Origin: Tetrapyrgos nigripes
Lineage: Eukaryota; Basidiomycota; Agaricomycetes; Agaricales; Campanellaceae
Assembly: GCA_013368315.1 (NCBI GenBank)
Contig: JAACJM010000005.1
Coordinates: 124,001 to 188,000 of the forward strand
DNA length: 64,000 bases
Direction: 5' to 3'
This document shows, one piece after another, positions 45,672 to 57,510 of the stretch. The notes under the pieces were generated by a model. It saw only the letters and a program-made list of their open reading frames with translations. It did no database searches and was not told where the DNA came from. Numbering within the stretch: position 1 is the stretch's first letter; each line of letters opens with the position of its first letter. Both the position numbers and the translations under genes were made by a program.

Positions 45672-48600
45672 ATGCTTGTCTTCTGGTTTTTCTTTTCTTT
45701 GTGGCTGGTCGCTTTGGCGAACCCATTGCCACCTCCTCATGAGTCGTATGTCTCTGTCCAAGGATTCCGTTCGTAGACTGACCCGGGATAACGTTTAGCG
45801 TGGATTCGGCCTCTGAGGAATTGCTGGTTGTTGGAAATGTTCGGTATGATGAGGGTTTTTCTGTTTGGATGTCTCTAACATTCGACTCAAATATTTAGGA
45901 CGCAAGATTTGGGTTCCTCTCGGTTAGTACTAGTTTATTATTGGTCCACGTCTTTCAATCTCAAACGCTGCTATTCAGAATCAGAACCTCTTACACAAAT
46001 CGTTTCCAGCACCATGACACTCCGACACTTCCATCTTACCTTGCTCCTCGGCTTTATGTGATTCCCGGAGACTCGGTGTCGCATTCAGACTCTTCCTCCT
46101 CCTCCATGTCCCTGTCTTCCGCCTCTTCAATATCCATTGATGCATCCATAATCCCTCTTCTCGCCTACTCTACTATCATCGCCATAATTGTCTTCTTCAG
46201 TATTCGTTTGGTCAAATGGCATAACCGGCGTAACAGACGTGGAATCGAACTGGAGGGAGTCGAGCTTCTACCTACAACTACCAGCAATGTCAGTCCCAGA
46301 TTCAGAGATTCCCCATTACCACCACCTCTTCCTGAACGGCCTCAGACCGCTTCTCCCAATCCGTCTCAAGCACATTCCCTTTCCTCGCACGCACGTTCGC
46401 GTTCTACTACCAACTTTGTCAGACTTGCAGGCGACTTCGAGCGTCCCAAGTCTCCGATAAATATCGGTATTTCCTCCCCTGGTACACGTCGGTCAAAGAC
46501 CCGAAGTTGGAGCGTTGGGGAAGCGTCTAAACTTCATGATTACGTCCCTTTACCGACACCTCTACGACGGCCGTTTTCCTCTGAACCTGAACCCGAAATG
46601 GACCCTTTTGACCATCAATCTCATCCTCATCCTCCCACTCTCTTCGGTACTCTCGTGGACCTTTCATCCAACGCTGCCTCTGCGACGTTTTCGTTACCTG
46701 CAAAGCAGTCTGGGAAACAGTCGTTGAAGGATTCGCACCGGAAGTATAGCACGGACGATAATCCCTTTGATGACACCGTACAGCCGCGCGCATCACACGC
46801 GGCACACGCTATCTTGGAACCTGTTCGAATGCATGGTAGTCTTGCTCTACGGGAACACGAGGAGGCTATGTTGATTGACTTTTCACCGAGAGTGAAATCT
46901 CAAACTGACAGGGCTCTGGCTTTGTCGGCGTTGGTACCTGGGTCTGAGCCTCCGTCTGTGCCCGCTGTTTTGGTGTCATCTTACTCTGATGAAGTTGAAA
47001 TAGAAGGTGAAGGTGAACAACAGAAGACGAAAGGACATGGACTCTTTGAAGGCGAATTAGAAGATTCAGAAAAGGATGCTCAGGAGATTGATGTGGGTTG
47101 GAGTTGGGGCTTTGAGAGCACGTCTAGCTCAACTGTGTCATCGGGTTTGGGTGGTAGGCTAGTTGCGCTTCCGCCTGTGGCAATTACTGTTGCTCCTGCT
47201 CCAGTTCAGGATGAATTTACAGACGTCGACGAAGTCATTCTCGTATCGTCATCGGTTTCATCGCCTGTGGCAGATGCTCAAATGGTGTCGACTGCTTCCG
47301 ACGTGGATGTGGATTTGGAGAAAGGGGTTGATGTGGATGCAGAGGTGGCTGATGGGGAGAAGGATGTGGATGTAGATGTGGCTGTGGAACCACACGAAAT
47401 CATTGACGACTTTAATGACCTTCATGACACTGTAATGACTAGTGACGATACGCTTTTGCACAGTCACATTTCTACTTCGGACGTCGGGCAGAGAGGAGAA
47501 GTAGGTGGAGAAGAAGAAGAAGAAGAAGAAGAAGAAGAAGAGGAAGGCGATGAAGGAGACAAAGGAGATATTCACAAGCTGGGAAGGGTGAGAGTGGTTG
47601 TTGCACCCGAGGTTATTTCTCTGCCTTCTTCTCATTCTTCTTCTGCTGAAGAAGAACAAGAAGAAGAGGAACGAGCAGTATCTAGTGAAGAAGGAGTCTG
47701 GGAGTTGCAAGTACCCTTCCAACATCCCGGGCCGCTCTCACCACCTCCTTCGCATGATGATTTGCCTGATCTTTCTATTGGCCCTATGAGTAAGGCGAAC
47801 GGTCTCTTCTCTCGAGAGGAAGGCCCAGTCTCACTTTCGGCTGCAGAAGAAGAAGAATTCCCCGACCCAGAGGACCTTCCACTTCCTGACCTTCCACCTC
47901 TATCCATTCCCGGCTCAGTTTCGGGTTTGAGGCTTTCGGCTCTTCCTGTATCGGAAGAAGAGGAAGAGTCGTCTAGGGAGAAGGAAACCGCGACGTCAAC
48001 TCCAACTTCGAATACGACTACCGCGCCGTATTCCCCAACTCAAATTCCTACGCCTCCAGCTTCACCACCTATGACACCCATGATTTTGAGAAAATCCTTC
48101 TCTCGTGAAGCTGCTTCATCTCAATCTCCTATGACTCCCACTGTACGCCCGGCATGGTCGCTGCGTGCGGCCGATGCACCCGCTCTTGGGATCCCGTCTT
48201 CTTTGCAGTTGCCGAAGAAGGAGAAGGATGTCAAGAATGTCAAGGTGGTTGTTGTTGAGGTAGAGGGTGAGGAAGAGATGACTGAGCAGGAGAATGACGA
48301 GGCAGAAAAGGCGGAGAAGGAAGAATCTGGCAAGCAACTCGCTCCAATAACGCCCATGACACCCAAGGCTACTTCACCGATTCCTGTATTTGGGATGACC
48401 AAGTCGACTTCATTGCCTGGATCGTTCCCAGTCGATGTACATCCTCTTTCTGCTGAGTCTACCGAGTCGTCACCTTCCACATCAACCTCCACAGCAACAC
48501 CACCATCCACTTCCTCGTCAACATCCACATCCCAGTCAAACTCCAAATCCCAAGCCCTAACCGCCGCAACCACGCGTATCCGCCCAAGCCGCTCCCCAAT

Positions 48601-48787
48601 CGACATCGCCCTCGCTATGCAACTTCGACCTGGTTTAGGCTTAGGCGCAGATCCAGCTTGGATGGTTAGGTTTTTGATGGCGATGTTTGGGTGGTTTATT
48701 GTCCTTATTAGTGGGAGTAGTGGAGTTGGAGCTGCCCTTGGGGCTACGCCGTTTGTTGGGGTGAGGAAGACATCGGCGTCGAAGTGA
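45672..48787 (+). CDS. Single-pass receptor-like membrane protein with very long acidic tail and C-terminal hydrophobic helix
   Basis: About 980 residues. The first exon gives a signal peptide, MLVFWFFFSLWLVALANPLP. Three short introns follow, and their removal keeps the frame (PPPHD|VDSASEELLVVGNVR|TQDLGSSR|IRTSYTNRF). A short ectodomain precedes the helix IIPLLAYSTIIAIIVFFSIR and stop-transfer HNRRNRRG. The cytoplasmic part holds SPRF/SPLPPPLPERP proline motifs, RSRSTTNF and RRSKTRSWSVG phospho-like sites, a long acidic region with a Glu run of about 13, and repeated P-M-T-P motifs. Near the end comes RSPIDIALAMQLRPGLGLGA and a second hydrophobic segment, MVRFLMAMFGWFIVLISGSS. No enzyme domain was seen. 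Role unknown. Confidence 0.65.
47512..47546 (+). repeat. (GAA)n tract coding for poly-Glu
   Basis: About eleven consecutive GAA/GAG codons, likely length-variable, in the tail of the membrane protein. Confidence 0.8.
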
Positions 48788-49755
48788 CCCTTGATGAAGT
48801 GGTGAGGTTATCGGGGTGACTGGTGATACTGACTGTCCTTTGACTTGTTTGCCTGACTCTGTCCGTTGTACTTTGTTGTCTATATTCTTTTTTCTTGGTT
48901 TTGGTCCCTATGCATCCATCTTTCTTTTTTTTTTTGTTTTGCTTCTTCATTTTGCATTTATCACTGTATCCACATCTGCATTCCTGCTTTCCCGCAGCGC
49001 AACATAGATAGACAATATTTCTTGCATATTCACATTCATCTCATTTTTCAAGATACCTGTCGTGCATCTCGTCTTGGTTTTTGTTTTCATTGGATACATT
49101 TACTTTTTCTTTTGTGCATACCTATATTCTTCATCTATGAATAATTCTATCTTAATTATTAGTACAGTTCCATGTACGTAGTCGCTCGTTCTCTCCTCCC
49201 TTGTAGTACGTAGTACACACGCACAGCAGCTTACTTGAATAAGTATTATCCGCCGCAAGTTCTTCCCTGATCGAATAAGCAACGCTCGTCAGCCTTCCGG
49301 CTGAGCTTGGACTCGGTTGGACTGTGAGTCCTGAGGAGTCCTGCAAAGCCAAGGGAAAGCTGTGACAAAAGCGTTTTGTAAAGCTGTGAACGAGAGTGCA
49401 TATTTGCAATTACTCGAGGAGGAGGATGAGCGCTGTGTCTTGGCTGGCGTCAGCTATGATTTCTGACTAGGATGGTCTGAGAAATTCGGAGACGTGTTCC
49501 GACCAAACCGTCTTGGATTGGAACTGGGATAGATACACCTACTGTCGCATAAGCATGCTGAGAGTGCGGCTGGTGAAAAGTTTTGCGTAATCCCGGATGT
49601 GTCAAGTAGCGTTTCCCAATTTGGCAATTCCCTCTTGATTCTACACTCGAATTCGTTTACTCAGCGGGCCTCATAGCATCCAGCGGAAGGCGGAAGTTTA
49701 AGATGGAGACTCTTTTAAAGAACCCCAACTCGAAAGATGGCCCCCAACTCTTACC
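48788..49755. other. Intergenic stretch
   Basis: A T-rich 3' region (TTTCTTTTTTTTTTTG and similar, 48920-48945) then non-coding sequence up to the ABC transporter. No gene seen. Confidence 0.4.
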
Positions 49756-52700
49756 ATGGCTAGCGATTCTGGAAAGAAGAGCACCAACGACACCGACGTC
49801 TCGGACTCCACTCTTCACGGCGAGAGCAGTGGTCTCCCCGCTCAAGCAGAGCACCAACTCACCAATCTCGCTCGTACCTTCACTGGCATCTCCCAACGAT
49901 CCCAACAACCCCATGAAAATTTCCAGCTCGAACCCGAATTAGATCCTCGGTCTGGCAAGTTTGATTTCGAAAAGTACATTCGCTGGGTGGTCTCTATCCT
50001 CAACAGGAATCCGGAGAGCAATGCTATTACTACGGCGGGAGTCAGCTTTGCAAATCTCAACGTCTTTGGTTATGGCAAGCCTACCGATCATCAGAAGACT
50101 GTCGGTAACCTCATACTCGATATACCTGACATGATTCGCGAATCCCTATCGGGAAACAAGGGTCGAAGGATCGATATCCTCAGGAATTTTGAGGGATTGG
50201 TTAGGGAAGGAGAGATGCTTGTGGTTCTCGGTCCTCCGGGAAGGTGAGTCTTGCTTGATAATCAAACTTGGGTTTCTTCTCTATCTGACGGCGTTTATCT
50301 CAGTGGTTGCACTACCCTTCTCAAGACCATTGCTGGCGAAACCCATGGTTTCTACGTTGACCCAGAAACGAATGTTAACTATCAAGGCTAGTTCTCTTTT
50401 TTTAATTCGGCGATCTAGGCACTGACGTCCACTTCCAGGTATCCCATACGATGTTATGCACCGCGATTTTCGCGGAGAAGTGGTCTACAACGCAGAAACC
50501 GATATCCATTTCCCCAGCCTGACTGTCGGCCAGACCCTCTCCTTCGCCGCTCAGGCTCGTACGCCTCATACTCGTCTTCCCGGAGTCACTCGGCAACAAT
50601 TTGCACATCATATGAAGGATGTCGTCATGTGTATCCTCGGTCTCACTCATACTGAGAACACCAAAGTGGGAAATGACTTTATCCGAGGTGTTTCTGGAGG
50701 AGAGAGGAAACGCGTTAGTATTGCAGAGGTGGCGTTGAGCGGTAGTCCCTTGCAGTGTTGGGATAACTCGACGAGAGGATTGGATTCGGCGACGGCTTTG
50801 GAGTTTGTCAAGAATATCCACACGGTGTCCAAGTATGTTGGTTCGACTGCGGTGGTTGCTATTTATCAAGCGTCTCAGAGTATCTATGATGTGAGTAACA
50901 ATATTATCTTTCTCTGTCTACTTCTGACCAGTTTCAACAGCTCTTTGATAAAGTCACCATTCTCTACGAGGGACGACAAATCTACTTTGGTCGGACCGAC
51001 GAAGCGAAGCAGTTCTTTGTCGACATGGGATTCTTGTGTCCTCCACGTCAGACTACTGCAGATTTTCTTACAGTGCGTTGGGTTTTTTGGGTTCTCTCAT
51101 TTCGTCTGCTAATTACTCTATCTAGTCTCTAACTAACCCTCGTGAAAGGCAAGCACGCCCCGGTTTCGAGCATTCGGTACCTCGCACTCCAGACGAGTTT
51201 GCCAAGAGGTGGCAGGAGAGCGATGATCGCAAGAGGCTGCTGGAAGAGATTGAACAATGGAATCGGGATTATGATCCTGTCGGTGGCGAGCACCTGGAGA
51301 ACTTTAGGGCTCTGAGGAGGATGGCTCAGTCCAAGGGAATGTACGTGCTTGTCGTTTCATAGTCTTTTTGGTTTGTACTAACGCAAACTCCGCAGGCGAC
51401 CTCGGTCACCATACACCATCTCGTTGCCAATGCAGGTCGGCTTGTGCCTGCAGCGTGGATGGCAGAGACTACTAGGAAACCCTTCGATGTCAATATCGAT
51501 CGTCGGTGGCAATTTATTCTTGTCTCTAGTTACTGGCAGTGTTTTCTACAATCTCGAGACCAACACAGGATCTTTCTACTCGCGAGGTGTCCTGTTATTC
51601 TTCGCCATCTTAATGAACGCTTTCAGTTCCATGCTGGAGGTGTGTCTCATCACTTATCTGTCATCTTTTTGTGCTCACATCGCTGGTTTAGATCATGGCT
51701 CTATACGAACAACGTCCCATCGTCGAGAAACATTCCCGTATGGCCCTCTACCATCCCTTCACCGAAGCGATGGCATCCATGATCTGCGACCTCCCCACGA
51801 AGATCCTCAACTCCCTCTTCATTAACATCACCCTCTACTTCATGTCCAACCTCAAACGTACCGCCGGTGGCTTCTTCGTCTTCTACCTTTTCTCCTTCTT
51901 CTGCACTATGACCATGTCCATGATTTTCCGTACCATCGGTGCCAGCTCACGTTCGATTGAGCAGGCCATGACGCCTTCATCTCTATTCATCCTCGCACTC
52001 GTCATCTACACGGGTTTCACTATCCCCAAATCGTACATGCGTGGGTGGGCTAAGTGGATCCAGCGCGTTGACCCGATTTCGTATGCTTTTGAGAGTTTGA
52101 TGGTTAATGAGTTTGATGGAAGGGATTATCCGTGTTCGTCTTGGGTTCCTAATGGGGCGGGGTACGAGAATGCGTCTGGGCTGGAGAGGACTTGTAATGC
52201 AGTTGGATCGACTCCTGGGTCAAACATAGTTCAGGGGACGAGGTACATCAACCTAGCATTCGATTATTCAAAGGATCACTTGTGGAGGTAAGCTACTGGG
52301 TTCTTCTTTCAATGTGATAGTGTAACTGACTCCTTTTCGTTTCTCTTTGTAGGAATCTGGGTATCATCATCGCCTTCATGATCGCCTTTTTCTTCACCTA
52401 CCTTCTCGCCACAGAATTCATCAGCATGTCCAAATCGAAAGGCGAAATGCTTGTGTTCCGTCGTGGTCATGTACCCCATGTCAAGCGTTCTGACGACGAG
52501 ACTGGGGATAAGGGAGAGAAGCCTACTGTGTTGGATGGGCACGAGGGTGATGACGAAGTTGCCATGTCCAACCTCGCCAAGCAGACGTCGATTTTCCATT
52601 GGGAGGACCTTTGCTATGATATCAAGATCAAGAGTGAGCCCAGAAGGATTTTGAATCATGTCGATGGATGGATTGTTCCTGGAACCTTGACGGCGCTTAT

Positions 52701-54715
52701 GGTGAGTTTTACTTTTGTCTTTCTAATCCATTTACGTCGGTCTGACTCTCCATCACGCATATAGGGATCATCTGGTGCAGGAAAGACCACCTTGCTCGAT
52801 ACCTTGGCCGACCGTATCACAATGGGTGTTATCACCGGTAGCATGTTCGTCGACGGCCAGAAGCGAGACGATTCCTTTCAACGCAAGACTGGTTACGTCC
52901 AACAACAAGATTTGCATTTGCAGACCTCGACCGTTAGGGAGGCACTCATCTTCAGTGCTCGTCTTCGCCAACCCCGGGACGTTCCCGATGCTGAAAAGGT
53001 GGCTTATTGTGAAGAGATCATTCGTCTTCTTGGGATGGACAAGTATGCAGATGCCGTTGTGGGTGTTCCAGGCGAAGGTCTCAACGTCGAGCAACGGAAA
53101 CGCCTCACTATCGGTGTGGAACTTGCTGCCAAGCCCCAGCTCCTCCTCTTCCTCGACGAGCCAACCTCCGGTCTCGATTCCCAGACAGCTTGGTCGATAT
53201 GTACTCTGCTCCGACGACTCGCCAACAGCGGTCAGGCTATCCTCTGTACCATCCATCAGCCCTCGGCCTTGCTCTTCCAAGAGTTTGATCGTCTTCTCTT
53301 CCTCGCTCGTGGAGGGAGACCGGTTTACTTTGGCGACATTGGCGAAAATTCGAGGACGTTAATTCAGTACTTTGAGCGTCAAGGTGCTGACCCCTGTCCT
53401 CCTGATGCCAACCCCGCGGAATGGATGCTCGAAGTTATTGGCACTGCTCCTGGAAGTGTTGCAAAGAAGGATTATGCTGAAGCTTGGAAAGAGAGCCCAG
53501 AGTATCAGGCAGTGAAGACGGAGCTAGCTAGGTTGAGGGGACTTGCGACGACGAAGGTTTCTGATCAGTCTGCCTCCTCGAAGAGCGATTACGCCGAGTT
53601 TGCTGCCCCGCTTCCTGTCCAATTCTGGCTCTGTCTTTACAGGGTTTTCCAACAGTATTGGAGGTCGCCTGTGTACATATACTACAAGTTAATACTGTGC
53701 GTCATATCGGTGAGTTGACTTGTGCGATAATCTGTCTTCCTTTGATACTGATAATTTATTTTTCAGTCTTTGTTCATCGCGTTCTCGTTCTACAAAGCGG
53801 ACAACACTTCCCAGGGGTTGCAAAACCAGATGTTCGCCGCCTTCATGCTTTTGACCATCTTCAGCACCCTCGTCAACCAGATCATGCCCGTTTTCGTCAC
53901 CCAACGATCACTGTACGAAGTCCGTGAACGTCCGTCCAAAGCCTACTCATGGAAGGCTTTCTTGCTTGCCAATATCATCGCCGAGATTCCATGGCAGACA
54001 CTGGCTGCTGTTCTCATCTACTTCTGTTGGTACTACCCTATCGGTCTCTATAACAACGCCAGTCCCACAGACAGCACGACCCAGAGAGGCGGTCTGATGT
54101 TCCTCTTGCTGTGGCAGTTTATGTTGTTCACATCGACCTTTGCGCATATGCTCGTTGCAGCCGCTCCCACCGCAGACGTAGCAAGTACTGTGTCTTCACA
54201 AATGTTCATGATGTGCCTTATCTTTTGCGGGTGAGTCAAATTTCTTCGTTTACTGCTCTGGCCCCCTCAATCGCTAATGACTTGCTATATCTAGTGTTAT
54301 CTCTTCACCGGACGCCTTCCCCGGATTCTGGAAGTTCATGTACCGTGTTTCACCCTTCACCTACCTGATCGACGCGATCCTTTCCACCGGTCTCGCCAAC
54401 AACGTTGCCGTTTGCTCCGACGTCGAGATTCTCAATCTCGAACCACCCAGCGGTCAAACTTGCGGCCAATACATGCAGGCTTACATCGATCGTCGAGGCA
54501 CTGGTACTGTCCTGAACCCCAACGCAACGTCGGGTTGTCAATTCTGTCATGTAACGGATACCAACTTCTTTTTGAGCTCTGTGTCCAGCTCGTACCACCT
54601 TCGGTGGAGGAACTTTGGCCTGTTGTGGGCCTACATTGTTTTCAACATCTTTGGGGCTCTGGCTTTGTATTGGCTTATCAGAGTGCCCAAGAGAGCAAAG
54701 TCGAAGAGGATTTAG
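49756..54715 (+). CDS. Pleiotropic drug resistance (PDR/ABCG) full-size ABC transporter
   Basis: Plasma-membrane ATP-driven exporter of about 1,480 residues in the (NBD-TMD)2 order of fungal PDR pumps, exporting lipophilic compounds such as azoles, phenolics or terpenoids. NBD1 has the PDR-type degenerate Walker [15 protein letters not shown] (Cys for Lys), formed across an intron, with [13 protein letters not shown] and [20 protein letters not shown]1 runs from [16 protein letters not shown] through [23 protein letters not shown]2 has the canonical Walker [18 protein letters not shown], then the degenerate signature [19 protein letters not shown] and [18 protein letters not shown], also typical. 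TMD2 includes [20 protein letters not shown] and ends [14 protein letters not shown]. About ten introns are present, one of which appears to have a GC donor (50387-50438). Nothing essential is missing. Confidence 0.93.
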
Positions 54716-55228
54716 ACTTTCTTTTACCGTTCTTTTCACGGACAGTTTCGATAGTGTCACTCTCATTAGATTTTTCTTTCTTTCAAGAGTCAAGACTCGT
54801 ATAAATAGACACGACTACCTTACATTAGTGGGCTTTGTAGTGGGCTTTGTGCACTTCGTGTAATAGTCTGTGGAATATCATGCAACTGTGTACTAGCTTA
54901 ATCTGTCTGAGGCTTGAAGCGGCCTTGAGGCACTGATCAGCGATTGTTTTGGCGACGTGTCTGAGATAGGCAGACTCTTGACTCGGTACCCTCGCTTATA
55001 ATTACTATTAAGATGTCTGAGACGTTTCTCAGTGTCACTTGGCTTGGGACATTGTAAGGACTTTCGTTATGTGGATACAATACAAGTAATATGGATACAA
55101 ACATACTGTTAGATTCAGGATCCAGTGAGACTCGAACTAACCAGTTTGAACGGACTCTTGAACTCACCATGCGCGCTCTACAACCCAACCCATTCCGACA
55201 ATAGACCGTCAGTCTAGCCTTCAGATCT
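54716..55228. other. Intergenic stretch between convergent genes
   Basis: 3' regions of the ABC transporter and of the minus-strand membrane protein. No coding signal. Confidence 0.4.
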
Positions 55229-56472
55229 TCAACGCGTCTCAACATCCTCTTGAATCCTCTCAGGAGTCTGACCTTGATGATTCTGAGACGGAGACTGCCC
55301 TTGCCCATGTGTTTGTGCCTGCTCCAACGCCCGATTGTCATAGGCAGGTGGTGCCTCCCCTGGTGAAGGCATTCCAAGTATATTCTGTGTAGCGGCACTC
55401 AAGCGCGCGTTTTCTTGGGTGAGCAGCGTGACGCGACGGCGTAGATGAGCGAGTTCCGATTCGTCTTCTGAAGGTGGATAACAGCAGTCAGTGCCAGTTT
55501 CGCCCTCACAGTCCTGTGATACTCACCTTGAACAGACGTGGGCGGCGTACTAGTATTTCCATGACTGTCTTCCGTAGTATGACCATGATGAGAGAACGTC
55601 AAAGTCCCGGCTGAGGTGGTCGTTGGGCTGGATAGCAACTTTGCAAATGAATTGCTATGGCCGTCTTCCGTAGTATGTCCATGATGTGAAAACGCAAGAG
55701 TCCCAACCGATGTCGTTGCTCTGCTCAAACTGGAACCAGAGGAAGGAATAGAGAGCGCCTTTTTCTCTTTTTCGCTTCCCGGGCCAGATATTACGATAGC
55801 GTTCTGCAACTGCAAAGAAGGTGAAGAAGCGCTGGTGTTGTGGACTTGCCAAAGTCGAGGTACCTCTTGGGGCGAGGATGTGAGGTTTTGGTTTATTCTA
55901 GAATCTGATGGGGTTGAGTCCGTCTGAGGAGAAAGGGGTGGTGATCCGTCTGTCTCTGCTGCTCGTTTCTCGGGAGGTAAAGCTAGATGAGTTGCAGGGA
56001 TTGGTATAGCTGCCAGCATCGAAATCTCTTTGATTGGCAGTTCCAGTGATCAATAATAATACTCACCATCCACGTCGATATTATGATCACCGTCCGAGTC
56101 AAGGTCCAACTTTTCCTTCCAAACTCTCGCATTCCTCTTGTCAGTCCTTCGTCGTTTCCACCACCACAAAACGAACCCAGACAATAATGCTAAAGCTGCA
56201 ACGGCTCCAACTACACCTCCAACTATTGCTCCTGTATTACTTCGTCCAGAAGATGACGATAACTCGGATGCAGGCGGCCAAGCGTCAGTTGGAACAGGTC
56301 CATTGGTATGCGTCATGGAACTTGAAGACTCAAATGATGAGTGATCACGCCCGTCGTTTCCTCCTTCATCTCTTCCAAAATTTATGGAAGGCGCCATTGG
56401 CACTGGAGAGCTGGAAAGTCGAAGAACTTGAGTAAAGCAGGAGCGCGAAGCACTAGTTCCAAATCCATTCAT
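55229..56472 (-). CDS. Single-pass membrane protein with Ser-rich ectodomain and PPAY motif
   Basis: About 360 residues. A short Ser-rich outside region (TNGPVPTDAWPPASELSSSS) leads to the helix TGAIVGGVVGAVAALALLSG-FVLWWW and stop-transfer KRRRTDKRN, a layout common in basidiomycete wall-sensor-like proteins. The tail has a 23-residue direct duplication (TTSVGTLAFSHHGHTTEDGH and TTSAGTLTFSHHGHTTEDSH). A short coiled-coil-like ELAHLRRRVTLLTQENARLS follows, then a PPAY WW-ligand motif (GEAPPAYDN) and a Gln-rich end. Two introns join in phase (DVD-A|LPPEKR and TSVQ|EDESE). TATAAA lies only about 7 bases upstream of ATG 56472. So translation may instead begin at Met 56397 (MAPSINFG), or an upstream exon may carry the signal peptide. 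Confidence 0.65.
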
Positions 56473-57510
56473 TTCCTCTTTATATGCGCTTCAAACTCTT
56501 CTCATGCCAAGACGGCCGTGGAATGTGCCATCCTGTGTGGAGTCTCGATCATTAGCTCACCACGGCAGGTATAAATGAGTTTTATTTTGAGCTTCAAGAG
56601 TATAACGGCCGACTGGCCCGTCTCAAGAATTGAGGCTAGCCAAAATTTGCTAAGTGCTTCCGAGGCAAAGAAAGAAAGGAAGAAAAAAACAAACGAGACC
56701 GACACATTCTTCTGAATCATATCACGACCTCCCAGTGGCACAGTATGCCTTCCCACACATATATCGAGGTTTTCTTGGCTCAATCCGCAGCTAAGCGTGT
56801 TTAAGATGAGCGTATATAGATGGAGAGGTACGATGAGAAGATCACATACCATATCTCCTTAAGGTCAACGTGAACTTAAACTTAAAGGCCGAGTTAACTT
56901 ATGTCGACCTCGAAATCGGCAGTACTTACATAGTATGAAGTCATGGATTCCGTACTGTCCACGAGCGCCGATAAATTGGCCCTTTTATTGAACCAATGGT
57001 CTCATGAGAGGAACGAGGAAGACTTCAGTTAATTGAATTTTGACTCTTTGAGGAGCACGGGGAGGTATAGTCTGGACTCCGAGTCGGAGGCTGCAGGTAA
57101 ATAAAGGTACACAGTTGATCATTGTTTGTAACGGCGACGATGAGCCTTGGACGACCAAAACCACGACGGCCTTCGAATCAACCTTCAAAGCAAACGAAAG
57201 AGACTAGAGCTCCTACCGATTCCCGTACTACCAATGGCTAGCTGATCTTTGCTCGCCGTTTCTCTATGGACCGGGATTTTATTCACCTTCTTGTCTTCGC
57301 CAGCGCAGTGGTCTAACCTGAAGTCATCTGGCTGATGGATCTCTTGCCTTGCCCTTCCAGCCTTTCTGATCTTTTGGGTGCTGCTTGAAAACTGCTAGTA
57401 CCTTGTATCTCATTGGGCCAGGGAAGAGCTGACGCTATGAGTTGATCTAAGAAGGGTTCCACACGATAGTCGCGGTAAAGACGATTCGCCAAGGCTACGC
57501 TTCTCAATAT
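56473..57510. other. Intergenic stretch with a relic copy of the 60.5-kb region
   Basis: Mostly non-coding. Bases 57088-57160 (GGTACACAGTTGATCATTGT and onward, frame GTQLIIVCNGDDE) closely match 60486-60560 (GTQLIVVCDGDDD) in the same orientation. This shows that an edge of the 60-kb gene's 5' region was duplicated here. A readable minus-strand frame (57313-57507, SVALANRLYRDYRVEPFLDQ) continues after the stop of the next gene. Confidence 0.5.

Noticed and set aside
47258..47725. 155-residue minus-strand Phe/Leu-rich frame
   Set aside because: Antisense shadow of the poly-Glu and acidic region of the membrane protein (GAA repeats read as TTC).
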